Assembly: GCA_023398955.1 (NCBI GenBank)
Contig: JAEWRL010000190.1
Span: 1-64,000 of the forward strand
Direction of reading: 5' to 3'
DNA length: 64,000 nucleotides
Origin: Pseudomonadota bacterium
Lineage (GTDB): Bacteria > Myxococcota_A > Polyangia > Polyangiales > Polyangiaceae
Shown here: positions 43,186 to 51,600 of the stretch, piece by piece
Layout of the letters: every line of letters begins with the position of its first letter
Numbering within the stretch: the stretch's first letter is position 1
Program-made: the position numbers and the translations under genes
The notes under the pieces: generated by a model
Seen by the model: only the letters and a program-made list of their open reading frames with translations
Told to the model about the DNA's origin: nothing
Database searches by the model: none

Positions 43186-46100
43186 CTAGTTGAGCGGGGT
43201 TGTCGCCAGCTCGCGTTCGAATGTGTCCTTGTTGGCGTCCCGAGCCCCTTCCTGCAGACGTGGGAGCATGCTCAAACCCGCCCTGGAGACACGTCGACGA
43301 ACGTTCTGATGGATGTCATACGCGAATCGGTCGATAATCTCGGTATCGATCGGCTCGCCGGTGACAGCGATACTCAGATACGGGATACCAAGCCTCTCGA
43401 CGGCAGCACCATATTGCGCCTCGGAGATCTTGCACGGCATACATTCGTGGGGTCCCACGATGACGACACCTTCGATGAGACCGTGGGCGTACTCGTGCAA
43501 CGGACCACCAACTGTGAGGGCCGCTTCGCCGGTCAATGCCGGATCGATGTAGGGCTTGGACGTCTCAAGGATCTCCTCGATGCGGGCACGGTTCGGCCAA
43601 CCAAGTCGCCGTGCACACAGGGGATACAGAATGTCCAGGGTCACGCGCTGGACGAGCGCCGTGATCCCGACGACGAGCGGATCGTCGGTCCTCTTGACCT
43701 CCCCCCGTGTGATCCGGGCGGCGGCAATATGATTCGAGTATTCGAGCCACTCGATGAAGGGGGCGAAGCGGACGCGGAGACCGCGCGCTTCCAGCTTGTC
43801 CACCAAATGGTCGTTGGCGAATGGATCGAGGCGCACGTAGATTTCGCCCACGACACTGACGGCCGGAACGTCGACTCCACGGCGCCTCAGCGCAGCGAAG
43901 TCCTCAGCGGCTCGCTCCAGGATTCGCCGCGCACCCCACATACCCCCAAGGAGCTCCCTGACTATAGAAATGTTACCACCGCGCGGAGAGCGCTCCATCA
44001 GACTGATGAGTTCGTCGAGGTATCTCGTGTAGAGCGAATCGGCGCCGCCGGGTCGGCGCTCCACGGGACGAACGTCGCGCAGCATCATCTGGAGTAGGTC
44101 ATGAGCGACGAACCCCACCCATAGCTTCGCTGAGAACTCAGGCGACATGCCAGCAAAGTAGTCGGCGTCGTCGGGAATCAAGAGCTTCACGCGCTCTGAG
44201 AGCCCCAGGCGCTCCAACGTGAGTTTGTGGAGCGCGTGATAGACGCCGAACCTGCACGGACCGTGAGCCGTTGGCATGAAGTACCGCAGGTTGCGCTCCT
44301 CCGCGGGGAGCCGTTCGAGCTCGTTCAATAACGTTCCGAGCGTCAGCATCATGGGCACGCACTCCTTGCCCGAGGTGTACCGGCGCCCCATACGCACGTC
44401 GTCGCGAGTGGAGAGGGGGAGCGCATCTGCGCGATAGCCCTCTCCCCTCAGCGCAGCAGCAGCGACCAGAGCGGAGGGACCCATGCGCGGCAACAGCACA
44501 CGCGCCTTCACGGACTTCGCTTCGCCCCACGTGGCGCTTTGCTCCGACACTCTCTTGAAGTCGGTTCGTGCAGCGAGCGCCGAAGCACCCGACTTCAGAT
44601 CCGAGTCGACGCAGTAGAGGAACGCCTCCATGCGTGTCTTCGTGCCCGCATCGCCCGAATGGCCGTCGGTCTCTACGACCGCGAACGGCTTACCTTGCAT
44701 GATATACGCGAAGAAGTGGAGCGTGAAGCTATCGGGTCCACAGGCGTAATTGCTACAGAAGACGGAGTACACGCCGGGGTTTCTGCGTACCCACTCTGCA
44801 GCACGGAGATTCCGCTGCGTGTGTGCCCAGTACTGTTGTTCGAAGACTGGGACGTCGTCCGAGACTGGCAAGCAGTCGACCGGAATTGGCATCGCTCCGA
44901 GGCTTCTCAAGATAACAGGGACATTCGAGTTGAGAACGTCGTTGTAGATGGTGTACGGACGGCCCAGAACAACGACGGGCACGACGTCCGTGGCCCGACA
45001 GAAGTCCAGAGTCTCCTGCCCAATCCGCAAACACTCCTCGTCGAAGCGCTCTTGAGCCGCGACTGCGGCGAGGTATGCCTGCTCGAATCCGACGTGGGCA
45101 TCCAGGTCGTCAGCGAGGCGTCGCAGGCTACGGCGCAGGGGCTCGCCGCGATAGCCACCCTCCCCGAACTCGATGAGCGGCCGGAGCAGTCTGCCGCTCC
45201 CTGCGGGAAGCAGATTGCTCAGGAGATCGGGAAGCGCCAGCACCATGGGACATAGCGTGCCGTGCTCCTCCTCTGCGACGCGCGGGAGCTCCTTCACCAT
45301 GGGCACGAGCAAGTAGTCCGCTTCTGCGGCTGCAAGCTCGAAGTGAACCCCGTGGATCAGCTGGACGGGAGCACAATAGGGGATTCGCGCCCCCTCGATG
45401 CCGGTGCGCAAGGCGGCGTGGCCCGCGTGCCTCTGCAGATGACACCGATATCCGAGTGATTGCAGGAACACGATAAAGAGCGGGGCAAGCTGCTTGAGCG
45501 CGAACTCATCGGTGAAGGCCACGGTACCCTTCACGGACTCCTTGTCAGCAGATACGATGAACTGGTCGAGCAGAGCTTCTCGCTGTCGGAACGGATCCGG
45601 GGCAAGGTCGGGTAGCTTGGAACGTCCTGCACCGCGGTCGTAGAGCGAGCAGTTCCCTCCCCAGAGGAACTGTTGCTGCTTGCCCGCGACCACGGTGCGG
45701 AGACGATCGATGCGACAGTGGTTCCCCGATCCGCCACAGCCCTTGGTCGACCTGCAAACCATGGTCTCCTTCGCCACGACCCGTGCCTCCAGAAAGCGCT
45801 CGACGGCGAGCGGCGGCTCCGCCGCCAGCCGAGGTGCCAGCTCATCGAGAAGCAGCAGAGCAATCCCCAAAGCTCCGATGGTGCCTGGGTTCGGCGGGAC
45901 CACGACATCCCTCCCGGTCTGACGCGCTACGGCCGCCGCTAGGGCGTCGGAGCTGAACGGCATCCCCTGACAGAAGATGCGCTCGCCCACCGAACGCGCT
46001 CCTTTCACGCGGTTCAGGTAGTTCTGAATCACCGAGTCGTAGAGACCGGCGATGATGGCGTCCCGGGGCGCCCCCTGAGCAATCGCTTCGTCGATGACCT

Positions 46101-47580
46101 CCGCCATGAACACCGAACAATGCTGCCCAAGCGAGATACCATGCTCCGCTGCAAGAGCGAGCGACGCAAGACGGCGAGGATCGCCGTCGATACCATCGAA
46201 CTTGTTACCCTGCTCTGCGATGAAGGATCCGGTCCCGGCACTGCAAGCCTCGTTCATGGCTGCATCAATGACGCGCCCCTCCTCCAACCGGATATATTTC
46301 GCGTCCTGGCCACCAATCTCGAAGATGGTGTCCACTGCCGGATCCAGCGCCGCCGCCCCCCGCGCATGTGCCGCGATCTCATTGAGTATGAAGACGCGCT
46401 CGCTTCCGTAGCAAGTTCTGAGCAGAGACCCGACGACCTCCCTGCCCGAGCCCGTCACGCCGAGCCCCAAGAGCAGCCCTCGACCCTCCGCAGCCCTGGC
46501 GAAGCGCTCCACCAGGCGCTGCGCTGCGCGCACCGGCGCGCCCTCGGTGTTGAGGTACGCCTCCCAAAGGACGGCGCCGTCTTCCGCGTCCAGCGCCACC
46601 GCCTTCGATCCGGTAGACCCAATGTCGAGTCCTACGATGCATGGGCGCACGGTGGGCCGCCAAGCGGGCGGAACCGGCGCCATGCGGTGAACACGGGCGA
46701 GTGCGTCCCGCAATGGAGGCACTCGCTCCAGCTCCCCTCGACACGCTCGGGACAGCAGAGAGCTCAGGCCCCCCGCCGGAAGCCGTGTGCCGCCATGCTC
46801 GAGGGCATGCGCAGCGGCCCCTATGGCCTCGACGAAATCGTCCTCCGAGCTCGCCGGACCCAAGCGCAGACCACGCTCTGCGAGCCATGCACCAAGGGTA
46901 CGCCGAATCCTCGCAGAGTGGGCGACCCCTCCCACCAGCACGACATCCTTTGGAGCGAGCCGTGGCCTTACCAGCGTCGCCACGTTCTCGGTGACCGCGT
47001 CGTAGAGCCCCGCCAGAATGGCAGCATGGGATTCGCCCTTGTTGGCGAGGTGCGTCATATCGGTCTTGAGGATGACCGGGCATCGTCCGGACAAGGGAGC
47101 TGGGTTCGCCTCCCCGTCGCAGAGCTCCGAGGCCTCCTCGATGCTGAGCCCGAAGCGCTGGACCAACTGCCCCAAGAAGTTTCCTGTGCCCTGAGAGCAG
47201 CGGGAGTTCTGCTGGAAGAAGTCTTGTCCAGTCCGGTGGATCTCCAGCACCGAGAAACCGTGAGCTCCGATTGAAACAACGGTGAGAGCCGTGAGCTCCG
47301 GGTGCACGATCCTCGCTCCGTGTCTCAAGGCAGCCTTGGTCGGCACGGTGTCTGCTGCCATGCTGCCGTGCAGACGGCCCGTGACGGCGACGCCCGTGAC
47401 CCGCGAGAGATCCAGGCGCGCAGCAAGCTCGATGAGCGCGCTGTGCGGGTCCTTGTTGTGGACGACCCGGTGCCGCTCCACGATCCGCACGCCAGTTCCC
47501 TGACCGCGCAGGACGACGAGTTTGATGGTTTCGGCACCTATATCGATTCCCAAGGCGTGGCCGCTCATGACCCCTGCCAT
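43186..47580 (-). CDS. Giant fused acyl-CoA dehydratase activase (BadF/HgdC-like)
   Basis: This 1464-residue protein starts with two ASKHA ATPase modules of the 2-hydroxyacyl-CoA dehydratase activator family. Module 1 has GIDIGAETIK (11-20), Cys128 in RCSQGTGNF, Cys167 in GRCPVILKTDM and GGVAHSARIR. Module 2 has GLDIGSTGSK (317-326), GGQDAKYIRL, Cys446 in ACSAGTGSF and Cys488 in HCSVFMAE. In HgdC homodimers the equivalent cysteines (39 residues apart, as in module 1) hold one [4Fe-4S] between subunits. A Cys cluster (609, 615, 622, 644) and DUF2229/HgdB-like regions follow. It is presumably an ATP-driven electron donor or related CoA-substrate enzyme. ATG at 47580 or 47568 could start it. No separate dehydratase subunits are adjacent. 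Confidence 0.9.
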   Translation of the reverse strand: MAGVMSGHALGIDIGAETIKLVVLRGQGTGVRIVERHRVVHNKDPHSALIELAARLDLSRVTGVAVTGRLHGSMAADTVPTKAALRHGARIVHPELTALTVVSIGAHGFSVLEIHRTGQDFFQQNSRCSQGTGNFLGQLVQRFGLSIEEASELCDGEANPAPLSGRCPVILKTDMTHLANKGESHAAILAGLYDAVTENVATLVRPRLAPKDVVLVGGVAHSARIRRTLGAWLAERGLRLGPASSEDDFVEAIGAAAHALEHGGTRLPAGGLSSLLSRACRGELERVPPLRDALARVHRMAPVPPAWRPTVRPCIVGLDIGSTGSKAVALDAEDGAVLWEAYLNTEGAPVRAAQRLVERFARAAEGRGLLLGLGVTGSGREVVGSLLRTCYGSERVFILNEIAAHARGAAALDPAVDTIFEIGGQDAKYIRLEEGRVIDAAMNEACSAGTGSFIAEQGNKFDGIDGDPRRLASLALAAEHGISLGQHCSVFMAEVIDEAIAQGAPRDAIIAGLYDSVIQNYLNRVKGARSVGERIFCQGMPFSSDALAAAVARQTGRDVVVPPNPGTIGALGIALLLLDELAPRLAAEPPLAVERFLEARVVAKETMVCRSTKGCGGSGNHCRIDRLRTVVAGKQQQFLWGGNCSLYDRGAGRSKLPDLAPDPFRQREALLDQFIVSADKESVKGTVAFTDEFALKQLAPLFIVFLQSLGYRCHLQRHAGHAALRTGIEGARIPYCAPVQLIHGVHFELAAAEADYLLVPMVKELPRVAEEEHGTLCPMVLALPDLLSNLLPAGSGRLLRPLIEFGEGGYRGEPLRRSLRRLADDLDAHVGFEQAYLAAVAAQERFDEECLRIGQETLDFCRATDVVPVVVLGRPYTIYNDVLNSNVPVILRSLGAMPIPVDCLPVSDDVPVFEQQYWAHTQRNLRAAEWVRRNPGVYSVFCSNYACGPDSFTLHFFAYIMQGKPFAVVETDGHSGDAGTKTRMEAFLYCVDSDLKSGASALAARTDFKRVSEQSATWGEAKSVKARVLLPRMGPSALVAAAALRGEGYRADALPLSTRDDVRMGRRYTSGKECVPMMLTLGTLLNELERLPAEERNLRYFMPTAHGPCRFGVYHALHKLTLERLGLSERVKLLIPDDADYFAGMSPEFSAKLWVGFVAHDLLQMMLRDVRPVERRPGGADSLYTRYLDELISLMERSPRGGNISIVRELLGGMWGARRILERAAEDFAALRRRGVDVPAVSVVGEIYVRLDPFANDHLVDKLEARGLRVRFAPFIEWLEYSNHIAAARITRGEVKRTDDPLVVGITALVQRVTLDILYPLCARRLGWPNRARIEEILETSKPYIDPALTGEAALTVGGPLHEYAHGLIEGVVIVGPHECMPCKISEAQYGAAVERLGIPYLSIAVTGEPIDTEIIDRFAYDIHQNVRRRVSRAGLSMLPRLQEGARDANKDTFERELATTPLN

Positions 47581-47928
47581 ACCGCATTGACGCTCGTGTC
47601 AGTAGGAAAACCGAGCAGCCCCCATTCTCCCGCGTGGGAGGCATCTCTCTTCACTGAACTTGCTGTCATTCGGAGTCGTGCACCCGCGACACGATGTTGA
47701 TTTTTATCAACTTCCGACCGCTCGATTGAAGGAAGCTGCCCGGCGACTCCCGTTTGCAGAACGACGCGCCACGGTGGTCCCTCCCATCCGATTCCTAACT
47801 GCTCATCGCCAGAATGGTTCCCTCGAGTCAGCTGGGCTCTCGCAGGAGGACAGTAGCTGGGAACACAGACCCAAATGCGGTACGACTGCCTCTACGACGG
47901 CGCTCACGAAACAAAGGAAACCAGTCAC
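47581..47928. other. Divergent regulatory region between activase and dps
   Basis: This 348-bp region holds the promoters of the activase gene (minus) and dps (plus). Apart from the FNR-type box described separately, I see no clear -10 element, no second palindrome and no coding frame. Confidence 0.6.
47697..47710. promoter_or_regulatory. Perfect FNR-type box
   Basis: The sequence TTGAT-TTTT-ATCAA matches the FNR/ANR consensus (TTGAT, four bases, ATCAA) at all ten defined positions, and flanking G and C extend the symmetry to six-base arms. It lies about 117 bp before the activase start and about 219 bp before dps. A site at the usual -41.5 position would imply a start near 47662 for the activase or near 47745 for dps. 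It marks likely control by an oxygen-sensing CRP/FNR regulator; which gene is controlled is inference. Confidence 0.65.
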
Positions 47929-48396
47929 ATGAACATCGACATCGGAATCGAAGCAAGCAAACGTGAAGAGATCGCAGGCGGGCTATCCCGCGTTCTGGCT
48001 GACTCGTACACGCTCTACCTCAAGACGCACAACTTCCACTGGAACGTGACGGGGCCCATGTTTCAGACGCTGCACTTGATGTTCGAGACGCACTACAACG
48101 AGCTGGCGCTCGCAGTCGATCTCATCGCCGAACGTATCCGAGCCCTCGGGCTCCCAGCGCCAGGCACGTACAAGCAGTTCGCAGCGCTGTCTTCGATTAG
48201 AGAGGACGAAGGCGTACCCAAAGCTCAGGACATGATAAGGATACTGGTGGAGGGTCACGAGACAGTGGCACGGACGGCGCGTGACGTCTTCAAGTCTGCA
48301 GAAGCCGTCAGCGATCAGCCCACCTGCGATCTGCTCACACAGAGGATGCAGGTCCATGAGAAGACGGCATGGATGCTGCGGAGTCTGCTCGAGTAG
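47929..48396 (+). CDS. dps: Dps-family ferritin-like DNA-protection protein
   Basis: The 155-residue protein forms the ferritin-like four-helix bundle of Dps. The ferroxidase ligands are visible: His37 in KTHNFHWNVTG, His49 in MFQTLHLMFE, and Asp64 and Glu68 in LAVDLIAERI. Dps oxidises Fe2+ with peroxide, stores iron and often binds DNA. There is no long lysine-rich N-terminus, so direct DNA binding is not obvious. ATG at 47929 follows AAGGA about ten bases upstream. It is divergent from the activase gene. Confidence 0.94.
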   Translation: MNIDIGIEASKREEIAGGLSRVLADSYTLYLKTHNFHWNVTGPMFQTLHLMFETHYNELALAVDLIAERIRALGLPAPGTYKQFAALSSIREDEGVPKAQDMIRILVEGHETVARTARDVFKSAEAVSDQPTCDLLTQRMQVHEKTAWMLRSLLE

Positions 48397-48569
48397 CATT
48401 TCCCCCGCTGCGGGAAGACCGACACGTCGTGGACTGACTAGGCCACGTCGGAATACGCGCGACTGCTCCGGACCGAGAACGGCGAGCTATCACACACGCC
48501 CGGCGGCAGTGTGGGCACCGCACTCGAGAGAATGTCGGTGCCCCCCCGCCAGGACGAGGACCGCAAGTC

Positions 48570-48590
48570 ACATATTCGTCACGAATATGT
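48570..48590. promoter_or_regulatory. Perfect 21-bp palindrome, candidate operator
   Basis: The arms ACATATTCG (48570-48578) and CGAATATGT (48582-48590) are perfectly symmetric around TCA. The site is far more AT-rich than its surroundings and lies about 105 bp upstream of the gene at 48695. A dimeric repressor or activator site is the simplest reading. No run of Ts follows, so a terminator is less likely. The binding protein is unknown. Confidence 0.5.
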
Positions 48591-48694
48591 TTCACTTGAG
48601 ACCCCCGGTTTCCGTGTATTGGCTCTCGTATCGCTACGAAGCCGTCACCACGGCGGACAGGGCTGAGGAAGAACGAACGGACCAGTGAGTCATC

Positions 48695-49120
48695 ATGGAA
48701 CTTATCCCAATACGAAAGTCTCGAGTGCTCAAGCAGAAGAAGCTGGCTCACTTGAAAGCGCAGCTCCTCGGGCGCCTGAACGAGAACTTAGCGAGCCTCT
48801 CTCACAGTGACAAGCCCAAGAAGCTCCGGAAGGCTGAGCGCTTGTATATCAAATCGGATAGCCTGGGTGAGATAGTCTTGCCGACACTCCAGGAGGACGA
48901 GCGGCTACTCTATTCAGTCATTCCTGGCGAAGGCGAGAGCATCGACGCAGCAGTCGCGGCTGCCCTCGCTCAGCTCCGAGACGAAGTCGCATCCGGCAAG
49001 CTCGACACCGCGCTGCTCGAGGGTCCGACGGCTCTCACCGATGGGAGGCCGAGTCCGCGTGTGCCGGAGACCTCATCGGACGTGCCGCTCGGTTCTCGAG
49101 CCTGCAGCGCCGACACCTGA
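48695..49120 (+). CDS. Hypothetical basic/helical protein
   Basis: Not recognised. The 141-residue protein has a Lys/Leu-rich N-terminal helix (about 5-55, KSRVLKQKKLAHLKAQLLG and SDKPKKLRKAERLYIKSD). A small mixed region follows (GEIVLPTLQEDERLLYSVI), then an acidic helix (SIDAAVAAALAQLRDEVASG) and a Pro/Ser-rich tail. The alternating basic and acidic helices suggest a soluble protein. ATG at 48695 is the first start, downstream of a perfect palindrome at 48570-48590. Confidence 0.5.
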   Translation: MELIPIRKSRVLKQKKLAHLKAQLLGRLNENLASLSHSDKPKKLRKAERLYIKSDSLGEIVLPTLQEDERLLYSVIPGEGESIDAAVAAALAQLRDEVASGKLDTALLEGPTALTDGRPSPRVPETSSDVPLGSRACSADT

Positions 49121-49263
49121 CTGCGCCCAGGCTTCGACGACGTTCAGGACCTCGAGCGCAAGACCCTTGAGTACATCCTGCAGCGGAACGTACAAGCTCA
49201 TCCGTTCCGCTGGATCTGACGCCTCGACTAGGCGAGCCCCCCGTTCGACGCTACCGTCAGGCG

Positions 49264-49557
49264 GTGGGCGCCTACGATGACCTTGCCGTGGTAGCTGACA
49301 TCTTAATCCAGAGCGGGATCGGCGTACTTGCACCGCATTGGATCGTCAGCCGGGATGTTGGACGCCTGGACGCGCGGCACCTGCGACGGAGCTGGCCGCC
49401 TGCCACGCACTGGTGCGGCGTCGTCGTCTTTGGGCCGGCCGCCGTGTGGGTTCACTTCATTCGCACGCGGCGAGATGCAATCGGCGTGGCGCAAGGCCTC
49501 CTCGCCGCCGCAATCGCGGCCAGCCCAAGCATCTTTCTTGCTCTGATTTCCCGGTGA
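49264..49557 (+). CDS. Small predicted membrane protein, unknown
   Basis: The 97-residue protein has a GTG start, a soluble N-terminus (about 1-45) and two hydrophobic segments: THWCGVVVFGPAAVWVHFI (about 48-66) and GLLAAAIAASPSIFLALI (about 78-95). The basic loop RTRRD between them suggests a cytoplasmic turn. No family was recognised, and it is small enough that it might be spurious. Confidence 0.42.
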   Translation: MGAYDDLAVVADILIQSGIGVLAPHWIVSRDVGRLDARHLRRSWPPATHWCGVVVFGPAAVWVHFIRTRRDAIGVAQGLLAAAIAASPSIFLALISR

Positions 49558-49677
49558 ACTCACGATCCGGCCCGGAACCCCAACGCTGCGAATGGAATAT
49601 CGTCCTCGCACCGTTTGTCTGCACCGCGGCAGGCGCGGTATACGGCGGGCCAGCCCTTTGGACGGAGCCTACGAGTG

Positions 49678-50664
49678 ATGCAAGATGTTCGAGCCCTCAA
49701 TGAAGTCGTCACCAGGGAGAGCGCTTTCGTGGATGACCTGCTGGCTGAGGTCGGCAAAGTCATCGTCGGTCAGCGCTACATGGTCGAGCGAATCCTGATA
49801 GGCCTGTTGGCGGGCGGTCACGTCCTCCTCGAAGGGGTGCCGGGGCTGGCGAAGACGTTGACGGTGCGGACCGTCTGCGACGCCATCAGCGGGAAGTTCG
49901 CGAGAATCCAGTTCACACCAGACTTACTTCCGGCTGATCTCATCGGGACGGTCATCTACAACCAGCGCAACGGCGAGTTCACCAGCAAACTAGGGCCCAT
50001 CTTCGCGAACTTGGTCCTCGCAGACGAGATCAATCGCGCCCCCGCGAAGGTTCAGAGCGCGCTCCTGGAGGCCATGCAGGAGCACCAGGTCACCATTGGC
50101 GAGAAGACCTATCCCCTCCCTGAACCGTTCGTGGTCATGGCGACGCAGAACCCCATCGAGCAGGAGGGCACTTATGCGTTGCCGGAGGCACAGGTGGATC
50201 GCTTCATGTTGATGGTGAAGGTCGGCTACCCTTCCCGAGAAGAAGAGCGGGCGGTCATGGACCGCATGACGGGGAGCCTTGTCGCCAACATCGGCGCACG
50301 AACCAGCCCCGAGCAGCTGTTGCAGGCCCGCAAGGTCGTCCGCGACGTCTACGTCGACGATCGGGTGAAGGACTACATCGTGGACGTGGTCTTTGCCACG
50401 CGCGAGCCGGAGAAACGGGGAATGAAGGATCTGGCTCCCCTCATCGAGTATGGCGCTAGCCCTCGTGCCAGCATCGCTCTAAACCTAGCGGCGCGGGCAC
50501 ACGCTTTCCTGCGCCACCGGGGCTACGTCACGCCCGAGGACGTCAAGGCCATTGGGCCGGACGTCCTGAGGCATCGCGTCGTCGTCAGCTACGAAGCAGA
50601 AGCGGAAGAGGTCACGGCAGAGGCCATTGTCCGACGGGTCTTCGAGGTCGTCGAAGTCCCCTAG
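49678..50664 (+). CDS. MoxR-family AAA+ ATPase
   Basis: This chaperone-like AAA+ ATPase (328 residues) leads the Bat operon. It has Walker A EGVPGLAKT, Walker B LVLADEINRAPAK, sensor VMATQNPIEQEGTY and PEAQVDRFM, and a lid region ending SPRASIALNLAARAHAFL. MoxR proteins work with vWA-domain partners in maturation of enzyme or envelope complexes. Such partners are encoded directly downstream. ATG at 49678 was chosen; an extension upstream has no family resemblance. It is followed by the DUF58 gene 54 bases later. Confidence 0.95.
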   Translation: MQDVRALNEVVTRESAFVDDLLAEVGKVIVGQRYMVERILIGLLAGGHVLLEGVPGLAKTLTVRTVCDAISGKFARIQFTPDLLPADLIGTVIYNQRNGEFTSKLGPIFANLVLADEINRAPAKVQSALLEAMQEHQVTIGEKTYPLPEPFVVMATQNPIEQEGTYALPEAQVDRFMLMVKVGYPSREEERAVMDRMTGSLVANIGARTSPEQLLQARKVVRDVYVDDRVKDYIVDVVFATREPEKRGMKDLAPLIEYGASPRASIALNLAARAHAFLRHRGYVTPEDVKAIGPDVLRHRVVVSYEAEAEEVTAEAIVRRVFEVVEVP

Positions 50665-50718
50665 GCTCTGCCGTCCGCGGAGTTTTGGATCCCTGTCTGC
50701 ATTCATTGGGGCTGCCAC

Positions 50719-51600
50719 GTGATACCCAAAGAGCTCTATAAAGCCCTTCGTAAGATCGAGATCACGACGAACCGACTTGCGAGCGAGCAGCTGAGCGGCA
50801 ACTACACTTCCGTCTTCAAAGGCCAGGGGCTCGCCTTCAGGGAGGTTCGCCAGTACCAACCGGGCGACGATATCCGGAGCATCGACTGGAACGTCAGCGC
50901 TCGCATGAACGACGCTTACGTGAAGGTATTCGTCGAGGAGCGGGAGATGACCGTGATGCTCCTGGTGGATCTCTCTGCGAGTCAGGCATTCGGCACGCAG
51001 CGCGCCTCGAAGGCCCAAGTGGCAGCAGAGGTAGCCGCGCTGTGCGCGTTCAGTGCGATCAAGAACAACGACCGCGTCGGGCTCATCGTGTCCACTGACC
51101 AGGTAGAGCGATTCGTCCCTCCCAAGAAAGGCCAGAAGCACGTCATGCGAGTCGTGCGCGAGATCCTCGGAGCGGAGCCTGCGCATACTGGAACGGATCT
51201 GAACGTAGCGCTCCAAACGCTCTATCGCGTGGCACGCAGGCGCAGCGTCGCGTTCGTGCTGAGTGATTTCTTCACGACGGGCTATGAGCGCGCCCTCTCC
51301 CTGGCGGCTGCCCGTCACGATTTGATACCACTAATGTTAGTGGATCCTAGGGACGAGGAGCTTCCCGACGTCGGCCTCGCGTGGCTCGAGGATTTCGAAA
51401 CGGGCGAAACCCAGCTTGTCGATACTGCGAGCGCGCGTGTCCGTGAGCACTACGCATCGCAGATGCGCGGGCTCCGATCACAGCACATTCAGCTCTTCCG
51501 CAAGCTGGGGCTGGATCACTGCATCATTCGTACGGACAAGCCCTACGTCCGCCCGCTGCGTGACCTCTTCGCCCGACGAGCAAGGAGGCTCCACCGATGA
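50719..51600 (+). CDS. DUF58 domain protein
   Basis: The 293-residue protein has GQGLAFREVRQYQPGDDIRSID (the DUF58 hallmark) and a vWA-like fold: MLLVDLSASQAFG matches the MIDAS pattern DxSxS, and AFVLSDFFTTGYE follows. It is cytoplasmic or membrane-peripheral and partners MoxR-type ATPases. The GTG start at 50719 is followed by IPKELYKALRKIEI. The stop overlaps the next start as ATGA, showing coupling. Confidence 0.93.
   Translation: MIPKELYKALRKIEITTNRLASEQLSGNYTSVFKGQGLAFREVRQYQPGDDIRSIDWNVSARMNDAYVKVFVEEREMTVMLLVDLSASQAFGTQRASKAQVAAEVAALCAFSAIKNNDRVGLIVSTDQVERFVPPKKGQKHVMRVVREILGAEPAHTGTDLNVALQTLYRVARRRSVAFVLSDFFTTGYERALSLAAARHDLIPLMLVDPRDEELPDVGLAWLEDFETGETQLVDTASARVREHYASQMRGLRSQHIQLFRKLGLDHCIIRTDKPYVRPLRDLFARRARRLHR

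Noticed and set aside
48410..48430. Hairpin-like TTCCC/GGGAA after dps considered as terminator
   Set aside because: The stem is only about five pairs and no T-run follows on the plus strand.
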